This document shows, piece after piece, positions 19,121-28,784 of a stretch of DNA of 60,784 nucleotides. Position 1 is the first letter of the stretch. Every line of letters begins with the position of its first letter. The notes under the pieces were generated by a model. It searched no databases, had not been told where the DNA came from, and was given only the letters and a program-made list of their open reading frames with translations. The DNA is taken from NCBI GenBank assembly GCA_022865305.1, contig JALHSP010000090.1, positions 1-60,784 on the forward strand. Reading direction: 5' to 3'. Made by a program: the position numbers and the translations under genes. This DNA comes from Bacteroidales bacterium. Lineage in GTDB: Bacteria; Bacteroidota; Bacteroidia; Bacteroidales; VadinHA17.

Positions 19121-19846
19121 ATGAAACTATATACCGAAAACCTTGTAAAGAAATATCGTAACCGGACAGTTGTGGATCATGTTTCTATCGAAGTGGAACA
19201 GGGTGAAATTGTCGGTCTGCTTGGCCCTAATGGCGCAGGCAAAACCACCTCCTTCTATATGATTGTCGGATTAATAAGACCAAGAGAAGGCAAAATATTC
19301 CTGGATGAAGAAGAAATAACCACCTTGCCTGTTTATAAACGTGCACGCAAAGGTATCGGATATCTTGCGCAGGAGGCTTCTGTTTTCAGAAATCTTTCGG
19401 TAGAAGATAATTTACGTGCGGTTCTTGAATTATCTGGATTCACAAAAGAAGAGCAGGCCACAAGAGTTGAAACGCTGCTGAATGAATTTGGTCTCCAGAA
19501 AATCAGGAAAAATAAAGGAATTCAGCTTTCCGGTGGTGAGAGAAGACGCACAGAAATAGCAAGAACACTGGCATTGAAACCAAAATTTATTTTGCTTGAT
19601 GAACCTTTTGCAGGTGTTGATCCTATCGCTGTTGAAGATATACAAAGTATTGTATCTCATTTGAGAAGCAAGAATATTGGTATTCTTATAACCGACCATA
19701 ATGTTCATGAAACTCTTTCTATTACCGATCGTGCTTACCTCCTCTTTGAAGGGAGAATACTGAAATCAGGCACTTCTTCACAACTGGCTGAAGATGAACA
19801 TGTAAGAAAAGTATATCTGGGTAAGAACTTCGAACTCCGCAGGTAA
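19121..19846 (+). CDS. lptB: LPS export ABC transporter ATP-binding protein LptB
   Basis: LptB powers the extraction of lipopolysaccharide from the inner membrane for transport to the outer membrane, together with LptF/G/C. The 241-residue ATPase has Walker [15 protein letters not shown] (about residues 34-47), the family-typical Q loop [12 protein letters not shown], signature [13 protein letters not shown], Walker [14 protein letters not shown] and switch histidine in [11 protein letters not shown]. The E-P-F-A-G-V-D-P form and the SGGERRR signature separate LptB from amino acid transporters. It is 8 bases after tatC. The other Lpt genes are not in the window. Confidence 0.93.
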   Translation: MKLYTENLVKKYRNRTVVDHVSIEVEQGEIVGLLGPNGAGKTTSFYMIVGLIRPREGKIFLDEEEITTLPVYKRARKGIGYLAQEASVFRNLSVEDNLRAVLELSGFTKEEQATRVETLLNEFGLQKIRKNKGIQLSGGERRRTEIARTLALKPKFILLDEPFAGVDPIAVEDIQSIVSHLRSKNIGILITDHNVHETLSITDRAYLLFEGRILKSGTSSQLAEDEHVRKVYLGKNFELRR

Positions 19847-19855
19847 TCCCGTCTG

Positions 19856-19886
19856 TTTGTTTTTATGGTTATTTTCAATACTTTTG
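19856..19886 (+). promoter_or_regulatory. Promoter of tRNA-Leu
   Basis: TTTG (19856-19859), a 19-base spacer and TACTTTTG (19879-19886) match the Bacteroidota promoter pattern at both elements. Transcription would start about 7 bases before the tRNA. Confidence 0.75.
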
Positions 19887-19899
19887 CGTGGATTTTAGC

Positions 19900-19982
19900 G
19901 CGGATGTGTCGTAATTGGTAGCCGAGCAAGACTTAGGATCTTGTGTCTTAATGACGTGGGGGTTCGAGTCCCTTCATCCGCA
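19900..19982 (+). tRNA. tRNA-Leu (anticodon UAG)
   Basis: An 83-base class II tRNA. The acceptor stem GCGGATG pairs with CATCCGC. The anticodon stem CAAGA/TCTTG holds loop CTTAGGA with anticodon TAG, reading CUA/CUG leucine codons. A long variable arm (TGTC...GACG) and a T arm with TTCGAGT are present. The discriminator base is A and CCA is not encoded. Confidence 0.95.
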
Positions 19983-19992
19983 CAAACATGAC

Positions 19993-20036
19993 AAACCGCC
20001 TCTAACCTCTTTAACAGTGCGTTTTGGCGGTTTTTT
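19993..20036 (+). terminator. Probable terminator after tRNA-Leu
   Basis: An 8-bp stem AAACCGCC (19993-20000) and GGCGGTTT (20026-20033) encloses a 25-base loop and runs into six T. It ends only about 26 bases before the trigger factor ATG, so it may separate tRNA transcription from tig or act as a partial read-through point. Confidence 0.6.
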
Positions 20037-20061
20037 AAATAAAAAATAAACCATAATTAAT

Positions 20062-21429
20062 ATGAATATCAACAGAGAAAACATAGACGATCTGAATGCC
20101 GTTCTGAAAATAAAAATCGAAAAAAACGACTATGAAGAGAAAGTTGATAATGTATTGAAGGATTATCGTAAAAAGGCAAACATCAAAGGATTCAGACCAG
20201 GAATGGTGCCATTCGGACTTATCAAAAAAATGTATGGCAAAGCCGTGCAGATTGATGAGATCAATAAAATTGTCACGGAAAACATTCAGAAATACCTTAC
20301 CGACGAAAAACTTGAGATACTCGGAGACCCTCTTCCAAAAAGGGACGAACAGGAAAAAATTGACTTTGACGCACAGGAGGAATTTACTTTCTCCTTTGAA
20401 TTGGGATTGGCTCCTGCTGTTGATTTGAAAATCAGCAAGAAAAATAAAGTAAACCTTTATGAAATCAAAGTCGATGACAAAATGAAAAACGACTATGTCG
20501 GTAACTATACCCGGCGGTTTGGTGAATTCAGGAAAGCAGATGTAACGGAGGATAAAGATATACTGAAAGGCAAAATTGAGGCAATAGATGAAAGAGGTGA
20601 TCTTATTCCTGAGGGTGTATCTGCTGAAAGCACAACCCTTGCCATTGACGTTATTAAGGATAAAAAGATAAAAAAAGGATTCATAGGCAAAAATGAGAAT
20701 GATACTATCGATTTTGATATTAAAAAAGCATTCCCGAACGATAACGAAATAGCCGGCCTGTTAAAAAAGAAGAAAGAAGAAATTGAAAATATTAAAGGTA
20801 AGTTCAGATTTACGATCAGCGAGATAACTAGATTTCATCCTGCAGATATCGGAACAGAGCTCTTTAACAGGATATACGGAGAAGGTGTTGTTAGCACTGA
20901 AGAAGAATTTATGAAGAAGATTGAAGAGGAGATTACTTCCAGCCTAAAGCGGGAAAGCGAGTTTAAAATGATGCAGGATATTAAAAAACTTGCGCTTGAA
21001 AAAACAGACTTTAATCTTCCTGAGGAATTCCTGAAGAAATGGCTTCTGAAAGTAAATGAAAAAACCACACAGGAGCATGTTGACAAAGAATTCGGTAACT
21101 TCACACAAGATCTTAAATGGCAGCTCATAAGAAATAAAGTGGCAAAAGACAACGGAGTAAAGATTACAGAGGAAGAACTGCAGAAAGAGGCTGAGAAGGT
21201 TACCAGGTATCAGTTTCAGCAGTATGGATTATTCTATACCACTGATGAACAGATATCCAATTATGCCAAAGAAACCCTCAAGAGAGAAGAAGACGCTAAA
21301 AGAATAGCCGATAAAATACTGGATGATAAAGTTTTAGCGCATTTGAAAGAGCTTGTCAAAGTTGAAGAAAAGAGCGTAACCGTAGAAGAATTCAATAAAC
21401 TTTTTGAAGAGCCTCCTGTAAATCAATGA
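20062..21429 (+). CDS. tig: Trigger factor chaperone
   Basis: Trigger factor binds the ribosome exit tunnel and shields nascent chains. The 455-residue protein begins with a ribosome-binding domain that includes the conserved FRPGMVPFGLIKKMYG (about residues 43-58; the canonical form is GFRxGKxP). A middle region (about 150-250) stands where the FKBP-like prolyl isomerase domain lies but is poorly conserved, as in other Bacteroidota. A long helical C-terminal chaperone domain follows. The clpP and clpX genes follow on the same strand, the classic tig-clpP-clpX order. clpP has its own -7 element, so at least part of clpPX expression is independent. Confidence 0.93.
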   Translation: MNINRENIDDLNAVLKIKIEKNDYEEKVDNVLKDYRKKANIKGFRPGMVPFGLIKKMYGKAVQIDEINKIVTENIQKYLTDEKLEILGDPLPKRDEQEKIDFDAQEEFTFSFELGLAPAVDLKISKKNKVNLYEIKVDDKMKNDYVGNYTRRFGEFRKADVTEDKDILKGKIEAIDERGDLIPEGVSAESTTLAIDVIKDKKIKKGFIGKNENDTIDFDIKKAFPNDNEIAGLLKKKKEEIENIKGKFRFTISEITRFHPADIGTELFNRIYGEGVVSTEEEFMKKIEEEITSSLKRESEFKMMQDIKKLALEKTDFNLPEEFLKKWLLKVNEKTTQEHVDKEFGNFTQDLKWQLIRNKVAKDNGVKITEEELQKEAEKVTRYQFQQYGLFYTTDEQISNYAKETLKREEDAKRIADKILDDKVLAHLKELVKVEEKSVTVEEFNKLFEEPPVNQ

Positions 21430-21444
21430 TAATTTTAAATTTTA

Positions 21445-21452
21445 TATCTTTG
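21445..21452 (+). promoter_or_regulatory. Candidate -7 element for clpP
   Basis: TATCTTTG matches the Bacteroidota -7 consensus TAnnTTTG, 28 bases upstream of the clpP ATG. No clear TTTG is found at the expected -33 position. Confidence 0.45.
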
Positions 21453-21478
21453 TTCCTTAATTTCAAGACAATAGAAAA

Positions 21479-22156
21479 ATGAATAATATTAACGATTTTG
21501 GTAAATATGCAAGGAGCAAGCGTGGAATCAGCACCCTGACCCTTCACAAGTATGCTTCAGTCATGGGAAGTTATATTTCTCCCACAATCATAGAGGAAAG
21601 ACAATTAAATGTTGCTTCCATGGATGTCTTCTCCCGTCTGATGATGGACAGGATCATTTTCCTTGGCTTGCCTATCGACGATTACGTAGCGAATATTATT
21701 CAGGCACAGCTTCTCTATCTCGATTCATCCGATCCGGGGAAAGATATCCAGATCTACTTCAATACTCCGGGGGGATCCGTTAATGCAGGACTGGGAATCT
21801 ACGATACTATGCAGTACATTTCTGCCGACATTGCAACTATCTGTACCGGAATGGCTGCCTCAATGGGAGCAGTCCTTCTTACAGCAGGAACAAAAGGGAA
21901 AAGATCTGCCCTGAAACACTCAAGGATAATGATCCATCAACCGGCAGGTGGATTTGAAGGCCAGGCATCAGATATCGAGATCCAGGCTCGCGAAATTATA
22001 AAGATTAAAAAAGAGCTTTACGAGATAATCGCATTACATTCCGGGAACTCTGTTGAAAAAGTTGAAAAAGACTCTGACAGGGATTACTGGATGACATCCC
22101 AGGAAGCAAAAGATTATGGGATGATCGATGAAATACTTAAGAAAAACGATCGTTAG
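21479..22156 (+). CDS. clpP: ATP-dependent Clp protease proteolytic subunit
   Basis: ClpP forms the barrel-shaped serine protease that degrades proteins unfolded by ClpX or ClpA/C. The 225-residue product has the catalytic serine in TGMAASMGAVLL and the histidine in SRIMIHQPAGG; the aspartate follows in the usual C-terminal third (DRDYWM region). An N-terminal extension of about 30 residues precedes the mature-like part, as is common in Bacteroidota ClpP and compatible with self-processing. It sits 49 bases after tig and 6 bases before clpX, so clpP and clpX are co-transcribed. Confidence 0.96.
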   Translation: MNNINDFGKYARSKRGISTLTLHKYASVMGSYISPTIIEERQLNVASMDVFSRLMMDRIIFLGLPIDDYVANIIQAQLLYLDSSDPGKDIQIYFNTPGGSVNAGLGIYDTMQYISADIATICTGMAASMGAVLLTAGTKGKRSALKHSRIMIHQPAGGFEGQASDIEIQAREIIKIKKELYEIIALHSGNSVEKVEKDSDRDYWMTSQEAKDYGMIDEILKKNDR

Positions 22157-22162
22157 GATAAG

Positions 22163-23377
22163 ATGGATAAATGTTCATTCTGCGGCAGAACAAAGAAAGA
22201 GGCCAACATACTTATTGCCGGTCTCGAAGGTCATATTTGTGATCATTGCATTGAACAGGCCCACACTATTATGAACGAAGAGCTGGGTATTAAAAGAAAT
22301 ATCCAGCTCGACACAATTAACCTTCTCAAGCCCACCGAAATAAAGAATTTTCTCGACCAGTATGTTATCGGTCAGGATATGGCCAAAAAAATCATATCCG
22401 TTGCAGTATACAATCATTACAAAAGGTTAATGCAAAAACCGGATTCTGAGGATATTGAAATAGAAAAATCGAATATCATTCTGGTAGGCGAAACAGGAAC
22501 CGGTAAAACACTCCTTGCAAAAACTGTGGCAAAAATGCTCCATGTGCCGTTTACAATTGTAGATGCCACTGTACTTACTGAAGCAGGTTACGTCGGTGAG
22601 GATGTTGAAAGCCTTCTGGTCAGATTGCTGCAAAATGCAGATTATGATGTTAAGGCAGCAGAAAAAGGAATTGTCTTTATTGATGAGATCGATAAAATAG
22701 CTAGAAAAGGAGACAATCCTTCAATAACCCGCGATGTATCGGGAGAAGGCGTACAGCAGGGGCTCCTGAAGCTTCTTGAAGGCTCAATAGTTAATGTACC
22801 ACCACAGGGAGGCCGTAAACATCCCGAGCAGAAAATGATCCCCGTTGATACCAAAAATATACTATTCATCTGCGGAGGGGCATTTATAGGGATCGAAAAG
22901 AAAATAGCACAAAGACTTAATACTCAGATTGTAGGTTATGGCACATCAAAAATAAGGGACAAGTATGATAATGATAATCTGCTAAAATACATTGCTCCAC
23001 AGGATCTGAGAGCCTATGGACTGATCCCTGAGATTATTGGAAGACTTCCGATTGTGACTCATCTTGATCCTCTTGACAAAAAAGCCCTTAGAGCAATTCT
23101 GACTGAACCGAAAAATGCACTTGTCAAGCAATACACCAAACTGTTTCAGATGGATAATATTGAACTGACATTTGCTGATGGTGTTCTTGATTTTATTGTC
23201 GACAAAGCAGAGGAATTCAAGCTGGGTGCGCGTGGACTAAGGTCAATATGCGAAGCTATAATGCTCGATGCCATGTTCGAAATGCCTTCAGTAGGTAAAG
23301 ATGAGTTTAAGATTACCATTGATTATGCCAGCCGAAAACTTGAACGAATTGATATGACGGTGCTGAAAGCATCATAA
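22163..23377 (+). CDS. clpX: Clp protease ATPase subunit ClpX
   Basis: ClpX unfolds tagged substrates and feeds them to ClpP. The 404-residue protein has the N-terminal zinc-binding domain with cysteines in CSFCGRTK and CDHC (about residues 4-29). The AAA+ domain carries Walker [13 protein letters not shown] (about 111-122), Walker [12 protein letters not shown], the pore loop GYVGEDVE and sensor II GARGLRS. Length is normal. It is the last gene of the tig-clpP-clpX run and is closed by a long perfect terminator hairpin. Confidence 0.97.
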   Translation: MDKCSFCGRTKKEANILIAGLEGHICDHCIEQAHTIMNEELGIKRNIQLDTINLLKPTEIKNFLDQYVIGQDMAKKIISVAVYNHYKRLMQKPDSEDIEIEKSNIILVGETGTGKTLLAKTVAKMLHVPFTIVDATVLTEAGYVGEDVESLLVRLLQNADYDVKAAEKGIVFIDEIDKIARKGDNPSITRDVSGEGVQQGLLKLLEGSIVNVPPQGGRKHPEQKMIPVDTKNILFICGGAFIGIEKKIAQRLNTQIVGYGTSKIRDKYDNDNLLKYIAPQDLRAYGLIPEIIGRLPIVTHLDPLDKKALRAILTEPKNALVKQYTKLFQMDNIELTFADGVLDFIVDKAEEFKLGARGLRSICEAIMLDAMFEMPSVGKDEFKITIDYASRKLERIDMTVLKAS

Positions 23378-23420
23378 AAAACAAACAGGGACGTTGCACA
23401 CAACGTCCCTGTTTGTTTTT
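23377..23420. terminator. Strong bidirectional terminator after clpX
   Basis: A perfect 20-bp stem (23377-23396 with 23401-23420) surrounds a CACA loop and contains GGGACGTTG/CAACGTCCC. It ends in T runs on both strands, so it can stop transcription from clpX and from the convergent lipoprotein gene, whose stop codon begins at the stem's edge. Confidence 0.93.
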
Positions 23421-24274
23421 CACATCTTACGATGCCTGTGCTTTAACAAAATCTCTTTTACATCACCTCCCATTGTAATTGTTGCAACAGCATCACATTC
23501 TCCTGTTCCATAATCAACCATTATGGGATCCTTATCTTCTCTCTCAATTTTTACCACCCCACTGACAATAAACCTGCAAGCCCTTTTCCAGTGCAATGCG
23601 GTCATTATAATGTTGGTATAATCAACACCATTAATATTTACACCATTTGCAGTTCCTGTTATCAGACATTCATCATCCCAGATATTCCTTGTAAGCAATC
23701 CTGCAATCCATTCTTTCTGATGCTGAAATGACCTTTCTATTACAGTTTCATCCGGCAGAATAAGCTTTCCGCCGGTAAGCCTGACTGAAAAGACTAGGTG
23801 CTGGTTTTCGCTGTATCCGGTGTTTTCAAATTCCTTTGTACCCTCAACCTTAATCCCATTAAAGAAATAGTCATCAAAGGTGACAGTTTTTTTAGACCCT
23901 TTTTCCAGTCTTGGACCTGTCACTATAATTATTATCCTGCCTGATCTGGTATTATCATAAAATCCGGTGCAGCCGGTTCCGTAATCAACAGTTATGGTTT
24001 TAGGCCATATTCCGTCTGAAGGATGGGTTAATGTAACTGAAGGACATGAATCAGTGATGACAATGTCTGATTTTGTGGCATCACCTTTCTGAAATCCGTC
24101 AAGAATGATGTCAGCATTATCAACAGTGTTGAAAATATCATCAAAGACAGCATTACTTACAGCATCATCGTCTGCAAGATCAACGCTGCTCTGATCTATC
24201 CCGGTATCTTTTGTACATGCGGTAAATGTAAGTATTGCAATAGTTGCAATAATCAGGAAAATCTTTGTTCTCAT
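23420..24274 (-). CDS. Predicted lipoprotein with two DYGTG motifs
   Basis: I do not recognise a named family. I chose the ATG at 24274 (284 residues) because it gives a standard signal peptide, MRTKIFLIIATIAIL, and a lipobox ending FTAC. An ATG at 24310 is possible but adds a poor leader. The mature protein has an acidic linker, then mostly beta-strand sequence. The motif VDYGTG occurs twice, as TVDYGTGCTG (about residue 98 of the chosen start) and MVDYGTGECD near the C-terminus. Both are followed or preceded by cysteine and strands, so it may contain two related domains. It has no catalytic motif. It converges on clpX and shares its terminator. Confidence 0.7.
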   Translation of the reverse strand: MRTKIFLIIATIAILTFTACTKDTGIDQSSVDLADDDAVSNAVFDDIFNTVDNADIILDGFQKGDATKSDIVITDSCPSVTLTHPSDGIWPKTITVDYGTGCTGFYDNTRSGRIIIIVTGPRLEKGSKKTVTFDDYFFNGIKVEGTKEFENTGYSENQHLVFSVRLTGGKLILPDETVIERSFQHQKEWIAGLLTRNIWDDECLITGTANGVNINGVDYTNIIMTALHWKRACRFIVSGVVKIEREDKDPIMVDYGTGECDAVATITMGGDVKEILLKHRHRKM

Positions 24275-24387
24275 AAGTTCCATTTTTAAAATATTAATTC
24301 CGATTAACAATACATTAGATGCTGCCCGTAAAAAAAGGTTTAATCAGGTATTAAAGAAAGAAGGTGCATCAAAAAGACACCACCTCC

Positions 24388-24407
24388 CCCTGACACTTCG
24401 GTCAGGG
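24388..24407. repeat. Small extragenic hairpin
   Basis: CCCTGAC and GTCAGGG form a 7-bp stem with a 6-base ACTTCG loop, in the 224-base spacer upstream of the lipoprotein and downstream of folA. The surrounding sequence is otherwise AT-rich and I see no gene in it. Confidence 0.55.
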
Positions 24408-24498
24408 ACGGGTTGGTTTATATGACTTTTGAGACAGCCTCTTGTTAGCAATAATAATAAAATAAAATCATGAACCACAGAGCGGTTCCACAAATTAT

Positions 24499-24990
24499 TT
24501 ACCTGGAGTTTTTTTCGTAAATAATGTATGTATATGGAATATCATTTTTATCTCCGGCTTTATAATCTTCTTTATCAATGATCTTCCAGTCTTTCGGATC
24601 TATTTTGGGGAAGAATACATCTGCCGGAGCTTTTTTATGAACCCGGGTTAGATAAAGCCTGTCAGCGTGCGGCATAAACTGCCGGTATATACTTCCTCCT
24701 CCTATTATAAAGATCTCTTCTCCTTTTTCGCATTTGCTCAATGCATCGTCAATCGAGTACGCTGTAACGGAACAATCGATACATTCCCCCGGTACATCAG
24801 TAATAACGATGTTCTTACGTCCCGGAAGAGGTCTTTTAGGCAACGATTCCCATGTTTTCTTACCCATGATAACAGTTTTACCGTAAGTCAGCTTTTTAAA
24901 CCGTTTCATATCTTCCGGGATATGCCACAGAAGTTTATTATCTTTTCCAATTCCAAGATCTTCCGAGACGGCAGCAATAATTGAAATCAT
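24499..24990 (-). CDS. folA: Dihydrofolate reductase
   Basis: FolA reduces dihydrofolate to tetrahydrofolate with NADPH, restoring the folate used up by thymidylate synthase. The 163-residue protein shows the opening MISIIAAVSEDLGIGKDNKL, the Met20-loop tryptophan in LLWHIPEDMKRFK with the catalytic acidic residue in PEDM, the NADPH-binding VIMGKKTWESLP, and the GGGSIYRQF motif near residue 98. Length is normal. It follows thyA by 11 bases on the same strand, a functional pair, and both may be downstream of the GH97 gene. Confidence 0.96.
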   Translation of the reverse strand: MISIIAAVSEDLGIGKDNKLLWHIPEDMKRFKKLTYGKTVIMGKKTWESLPKRPLPGRKNIVITDVPGECIDCSVTAYSIDDALSKCEKGEEIFIIGGGSIYRQFMPHADRLYLTRVHKKAPADVFFPKIDPKDWKIIDKEDYKAGDKNDIPYTYIIYEKNSR

Positions 24991-25001
24991 ACAATCAGTT
25001 A

Positions 25002-25796
25002 TTATACGGAAATTTCTCCTTTTATGTGAGGATGGGCAACGTAATCAGTCAGCCTGAAATCGTCATACCTGAAACTAACAATGTCAGTAACATTAGGATT
25101 TATTACCATACCCGGCAGAGGATAAGGTACTCTTGTCAGTTGAAGTTTGACCTGTTCCAGATGATTAAGATAGATATGTGCATCGCCCAGGGTATGAACA
25201 AATTCTCCTGGTTTTAATCCTGTAACCCGTGATACCATCAATGTCAACAGGGCATAGGATGCAATATTAAAAGGCACCCCGAGAAAAATATCACAACTTC
25301 GTTGATACAGCTGGCATGACAATTTCCCCCCTGCAACATAAAACTGGAACATCAGATGACAAGGAGGAAGGGCCATTTTTTCAAGTTCTCCTACGTTCCA
25401 TGCGCTCACAATCAGGCGCCGCGAATCAGGGGTCCTTTTAATGGATTCGATTACGGATGACAGCTGGTCAATTTTCCGGCCATCTTTAGCAGGCCATGAA
25501 CGCCACTGGTATCCATATACCGGACCAAGATTGCCATCCTTATCCGCCCACTCATTCCATATTTTCACTCCATTATCATTCAAATACCTGGTATTTGTAT
25601 CACCTGAGATAAACCAGAGCAGTTCGTGAATAATCGATTTAAGATGGAGCTTCTTTGTAGTTAACAATGGGAAACCATCTTCCAGGTTAAATCTCATCTG
25701 GTATCCAAAAACACTTATTGTACCTGTACCTGTTCTGTCGCGTTTCTCGGTTCCGTTCTTCAGTACATGACTTAGAAGCTCAAGATATTGCTTCAT
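25002..25796 (-). CDS. thyA: Thymidylate synthase
   Basis: ThyA methylates dUMP to dTMP with methylene-tetrahydrofolate, giving dihydrofolate for FolA. The start at 25796 gives the normal opening [15 protein letters not shown] and 264 residues, the standard length. An upstream in-frame ATG at 25862 would overlap the GH97 gene and is not expected. Catalytic cysteine is in [13 protein letters not shown], the phosphate-binding arginines are in [11 protein letters not shown], and the RTGTGT and [14 protein letters not shown] motifs are present. It lies 22 bases after the GH97 stop and 11 bases before folA. Confidence 0.97.
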   Translation of the reverse strand: MKQYLELLSHVLKNGTEKRDRTGTGTISVFGYQMRFNLEDGFPLLTTKKLHLKSIIHELLWFISGDTNTRYLNDNGVKIWNEWADKDGNLGPVYGYQWRSWPAKDGRKIDQLSSVIESIKRTPDSRRLIVSAWNVGELEKMALPPCHLMFQFYVAGGKLSCQLYQRSCDIFLGVPFNIASYALLTLMVSRVTGLKPGEFVHTLGDAHIYLNHLEQVKLQLTRVPYPLPGMVINPNVTDIVSFRYDDFRLTDYVAHPHIKGEISV

Positions 25797-25818
25797 TCTC
25801 TGAAATAATAAAATTGAT

Positions 25819-27765
25819 TTATTTTGGTGATACCCTGGCCACCCAGCCACCTCCGGGTGCAAGATCTATTTTTATTTTTTCACCCGATTTAACACTTGAT
25901 TTCAAATGCTTATAATCCTGAGCATGTCTGTCGGCATTTATTCCATCCTGGAATATTTCTATTATAAACTCACCTTCAGGAAGGAATGACAGATCAAGTT
26001 CCATTTCGCGTTTATTCCAGTCTGTCAATGCTCCGATAAACCAGTCAGTGCCTGACCGTCTTGCCAGAAGCAGATAATCACCAACTTTTCCTTCAAGAAC
26101 TTTCAGATCATCCCATACAACAGGTATTTTGACTATGAAATCGGTGCATTCCTGTTCTTTCATATAGTTTGAAGGAGAGTCGGAAAGCATCTGCAACGGA
26201 CTTTCAAATATTACATATAATGCCATCTGGTGAACTCTTGTTCCCTGGCTTGCCGGTCGTGTAAACTGCGGATTGAAGTTGGCTCTGTCCATATTGATCA
26301 TCGCACCCGGAGTATAGTCCATCGGACCTGTTACCAACCTTGTAAAAGGAAGTATCACATCATGTTCAGGTGTTATATCCTTGCTCCACTTGCTGTTTTC
26401 CATTCCCCTGACACCTTCCCTAGTAAGTGCGTTTGGGTAAGTACGCCCTAAACCATCCGGCTTGTACGAACCATGGAAATCGATAAGAAGATGATGATCA
26501 GCAGTTTTCTGTGCTGCCTCAGGATAAAAATTAACTACTTTCTGATCATCTCTTTGCATAAAATCTACTTTGACTCCCTTTACTCCCCATTTTTCATACA
26601 GGGCGACAGCTTCGTCAATCCTGTCCCAAAAAGTTTTCCAGACAACCCACAGGATAACTCCTACATTTTTACTTTGAGCATACTGGCATAATTCCGGGAC
26701 ATCAATTGACGGAATTGATTCCAGAACCGTTCCGGTCTTGTACCATCCTTCATCAAGAATGATATATTCAATACCGTTTTTTGAAGCAAAATCGATATAA
26801 TATTTATAAGTATCGTTATTTATTCCTGCCCTGAAATCTACTCCGTAAACATTATTTGCATTCCACCAGTCCCATGCAACCTGTCCTGGTTTTATCCATT
26901 TCGTATCGGCAATTTTATTAGGTGCGGCAAGCTTGAATACGAGATCACTTTCGAGAAGCTGGCCATCATTACCGGCAATTACAAATACCCTCCAGGGGAA
27001 ACTCCTTGTCCCTTTCGTTTTAGCAATATAATCTTTTGTCGCTGTAACTAACAGATCACGATCCCTTCTGAGCTCTTCTGCATCAGGATATTGAGGATAA
27101 ATACCTGTAAGCTTGCCCGAACCGGCTCCCTTCAGCCACATTCCCGGGTAGTCTTCAATGTCCGACTCTGTGAGTAAAACGCTTACATCATTTATTTTGA
27201 AAAGGGTGGGTAAACTTGCAAGATGTTTGTCACTAATAGTATCGAGTGAGGTATAAATAAATAGTCTTTCGTTATGCGACATGAAGCTCTCCTCAAGAGG
27301 ATACCATGCATTTGAACCGGCAGGGAACTGAAGATCTGAAATTTCACTCTTGACAATAATTTCATCCTTCATAAAAGTCTCAAATCTGTATGCGACACCA
27401 TCATTGTAAGCTCTGAACTGAATTGCAAAACCTGACCTGAAAGCAATTACCAGGATGTTACAATTATCGGTTATCCTGGATCTTTTATTAGCAATAACAG
27501 GTTCCAGGATTTGGTTGAGTTTGCCGGGGGTCGCCTTTTTGATGGTTTCGTTTATTCCCAGCACTCTATTGTTTTCAAGAACCATACCGGTTTTAACGGA
27601 GGTAATAATTTCTTTACCCTCGTATGTCACAGACCATTTCAGATCAGTTCCTGCATTTATGGTCATTACAATTTTACCGTCAGGAGAGCTGACTTTGTAA
27701 TCCTTTGCTAAAGAATAGTTTACTGTTAATAACAGTAAAAATATCACCAGAAAGATGCGTTTCAT
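25819..27765 (-). CDS. Glycoside hydrolase family 97, secreted
   Basis: GH97 enzymes are mostly Bacteroidota alpha-glucosidases or alpha-galactosidases. The 648-residue protein has a signal peptide ([20 protein letters not shown]), an N-terminal beta-sandwich, a catalytic barrel and a C-terminal beta domain. Barrel landmarks are [33 protein letters not shown] and [12 protein letters not shown]. Asp401 in KVDFM and Glu456, 55 residues later, match the spacing of nucleophile and acid/base in the retaining GH97 subgroup, so a retaining mechanism is likely; this is inference. The substrate is not fixed by sequence. No susC/susD pair is next to it, so it is not in an ordinary polysaccharide locus. 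thyA and folA follow closely. Confidence 0.92.
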   Translation of the reverse strand: MKRIFLVIFLLLLTVNYSLAKDYKVSSPDGKIVMTINAGTDLKWSVTYEGKEIITSVKTGMVLENNRVLGINETIKKATPGKLNQILEPVIANKRSRITDNCNILVIAFRSGFAIQFRAYNDGVAYRFETFMKDEIIVKSEISDLQFPAGSNAWYPLEESFMSHNERLFIYTSLDTISDKHLASLPTLFKINDVSVLLTESDIEDYPGMWLKGAGSGKLTGIYPQYPDAEELRRDRDLLVTATKDYIAKTKGTRSFPWRVFVIAGNDGQLLESDLVFKLAAPNKIADTKWIKPGQVAWDWWNANNVYGVDFRAGINNDTYKYYIDFASKNGIEYIILDEGWYKTGTVLESIPSIDVPELCQYAQSKNVGVILWVVWKTFWDRIDEAVALYEKWGVKGVKVDFMQRDDQKVVNFYPEAAQKTADHHLLIDFHGSYKPDGLGRTYPNALTREGVRGMENSKWSKDITPEHDVILPFTRLVTGPMDYTPGAMINMDRANFNPQFTRPASQGTRVHQMALYVIFESPLQMLSDSPSNYMKEQECTDFIVKIPVVWDDLKVLEGKVGDYLLLARRSGTDWFIGALTDWNKREMELDLSFLPEGEFIIEIFQDGINADRHAQDYKHLKSSVKSGEKIKIDLAPGGGWVARVSPK

Positions 27766-27856
27766 TTTTCTATATTTGTTTTATAAATTGATTTTTGCTG
27801 TAAAGAGCAAATAGTATTTTCAAACTGCACACAGAGGTGCATAAAATACAAACCGG

Positions 27857-28453
27857 TCAGGGTTTTTTCTTCTTCCGTTTTTCAATTTCATCTCTGATTG
27901 CAGCAGCCCGTTCGTAATCTTCTGTCTTAACTGCTTCATCTATCATTTTGTAGAGTTCTTCGTCAGTATACGTTCCATATTTGTGGCCACCCTGTTCAAA
28001 TAAATTTTCAGGCTCATTTGAAGAAATAGCTTCAGCATCGGAGGGATTAATTGTCAATTGTGCCTTTTCAAGGATATCTTCACTTATGTATATCGGACAT
28101 CCAAATCTTAAAGCTATTGCAACAGCATCCGAGGTTCTGCTATCAATTGAATCTTCCTTTTTTCCGTTGTTGCAGATAAGTTTGGAAAAGAAAACTCCCT
28201 CCTCCAGTTTATATATCATTACTTCAATTACTGCAATATTAAATTCATCTGCAAATTTTTTAAAAAGGTCATGCGTCAGCGGTCGTGGTGGCTCCAGATT
28301 CTCAAGTTTAATTACAATAGCCTGTGCTTCAAAACCACCGATAATAATAGGTATTCTTCTCTCTCCGTTTTCTTCAATCAATAATAACGCATAAGCCCCT
28401 GACTGAGTTTGGCTATAAGATATGCCCAACACTTTAAGTTTTATTCTCTTCAT
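27857..28453 (-). CDS. Bifunctional nuclease-type (DUF151) protein with UVR motif
   Basis: The 198-residue product is a DUF151/bifunctional nuclease family domain (about residues 1-135) with the conserved RRIPIIIGGFEAQAI and the SRTSDAVAIALRFGCPIY motif. A C-terminal UVR motif (about 165-195, ELYKMIDEAVKTEDYERAA) resembles the UvrB-UvrC contact helix pair. Plant members have been reported to cut RNA and DNA; the bacterial role is poorly known. The combination with UVR is usual for Bacteroidota. It ends in a lysine-rich tail. A candidate -7 element lies 40 bases upstream. Confidence 0.9.
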   Translation of the reverse strand: MKRIKLKVLGISYSQTQSGAYALLLIEENGERRIPIIIGGFEAQAIVIKLENLEPPRPLTHDLFKKFADEFNIAVIEVMIYKLEEGVFFSKLICNNGKKEDSIDSRTSDAVAIALRFGCPIYISEDILEKAQLTINPSDAEAISSNEPENLFEQGGHKYGTYTDEELYKMIDEAVKTEDYERAAAIRDEIEKRKKKKP

Positions 28454-28784
28454 ATCAAATCTTTATGCGCCGGATAAATGCCTTGTATCAGACAAATATA
28501 AAGATAATAGAGTAACAGTACAGTTAAGTGAAACCTTTTTTTTCAACAGTCAATACCTTATCCTGGTACTTTACTTTCTCATTATTTCATGAAATCTGAG
28601 TCTATAAATCAATCTTTCATAACATAGAACAATAACAATTAAAAAAATCCCTGTATTGGTTTGTAAATTACCTATTTTGTATATCTTTGCAGTCCGAATT
28701 TGGATTAATCCGCCAGGGCTTTTGGAAGATGTGTGATTTTTAAAAATCATATGCGCCTTACGGAGTAACATTAAAAAATAGAAC
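28454..28784. other. Divergent promoter region between the DUF151 and rplU genes
   Basis: This 331-base spacer has no gene. On the minus strand TATATTTG (28493-28500) is a -7 candidate for the DUF151 gene. On the plus strand a full promoter for rplU sits at 28660-28689. The following 90-base leader includes a perfect 16-base palindrome, TGATTTTTAAAAATCA (28734-28749). The remaining part is AT-rich and shows nothing else. Confidence 0.6.
28660..28689 (+). promoter_or_regulatory. Promoter of rplU-rpmA
   Basis: TTTG (28660-28663), an 18-base spacer and TATCTTTG (28682-28689) match the Bacteroidota promoter pattern. The start would be near 28696, giving a leader of about 90 bases before rplU. 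Confidence 0.7.

Noticed and set aside
25796-25862. Upstream ATG of thyA
   Set aside because: It lies inside the GH97 gene and adds residues absent from the family.
25819-27765. GH97 as part of a polysaccharide utilisation locus
   Set aside because: No susC/susD pair or other glycan transport genes are adjacent.
28734-28749. L21 leader as an autoregulatory RNA
   Set aside because: A short palindrome alone is not enough to claim a ribosomal protein leader.
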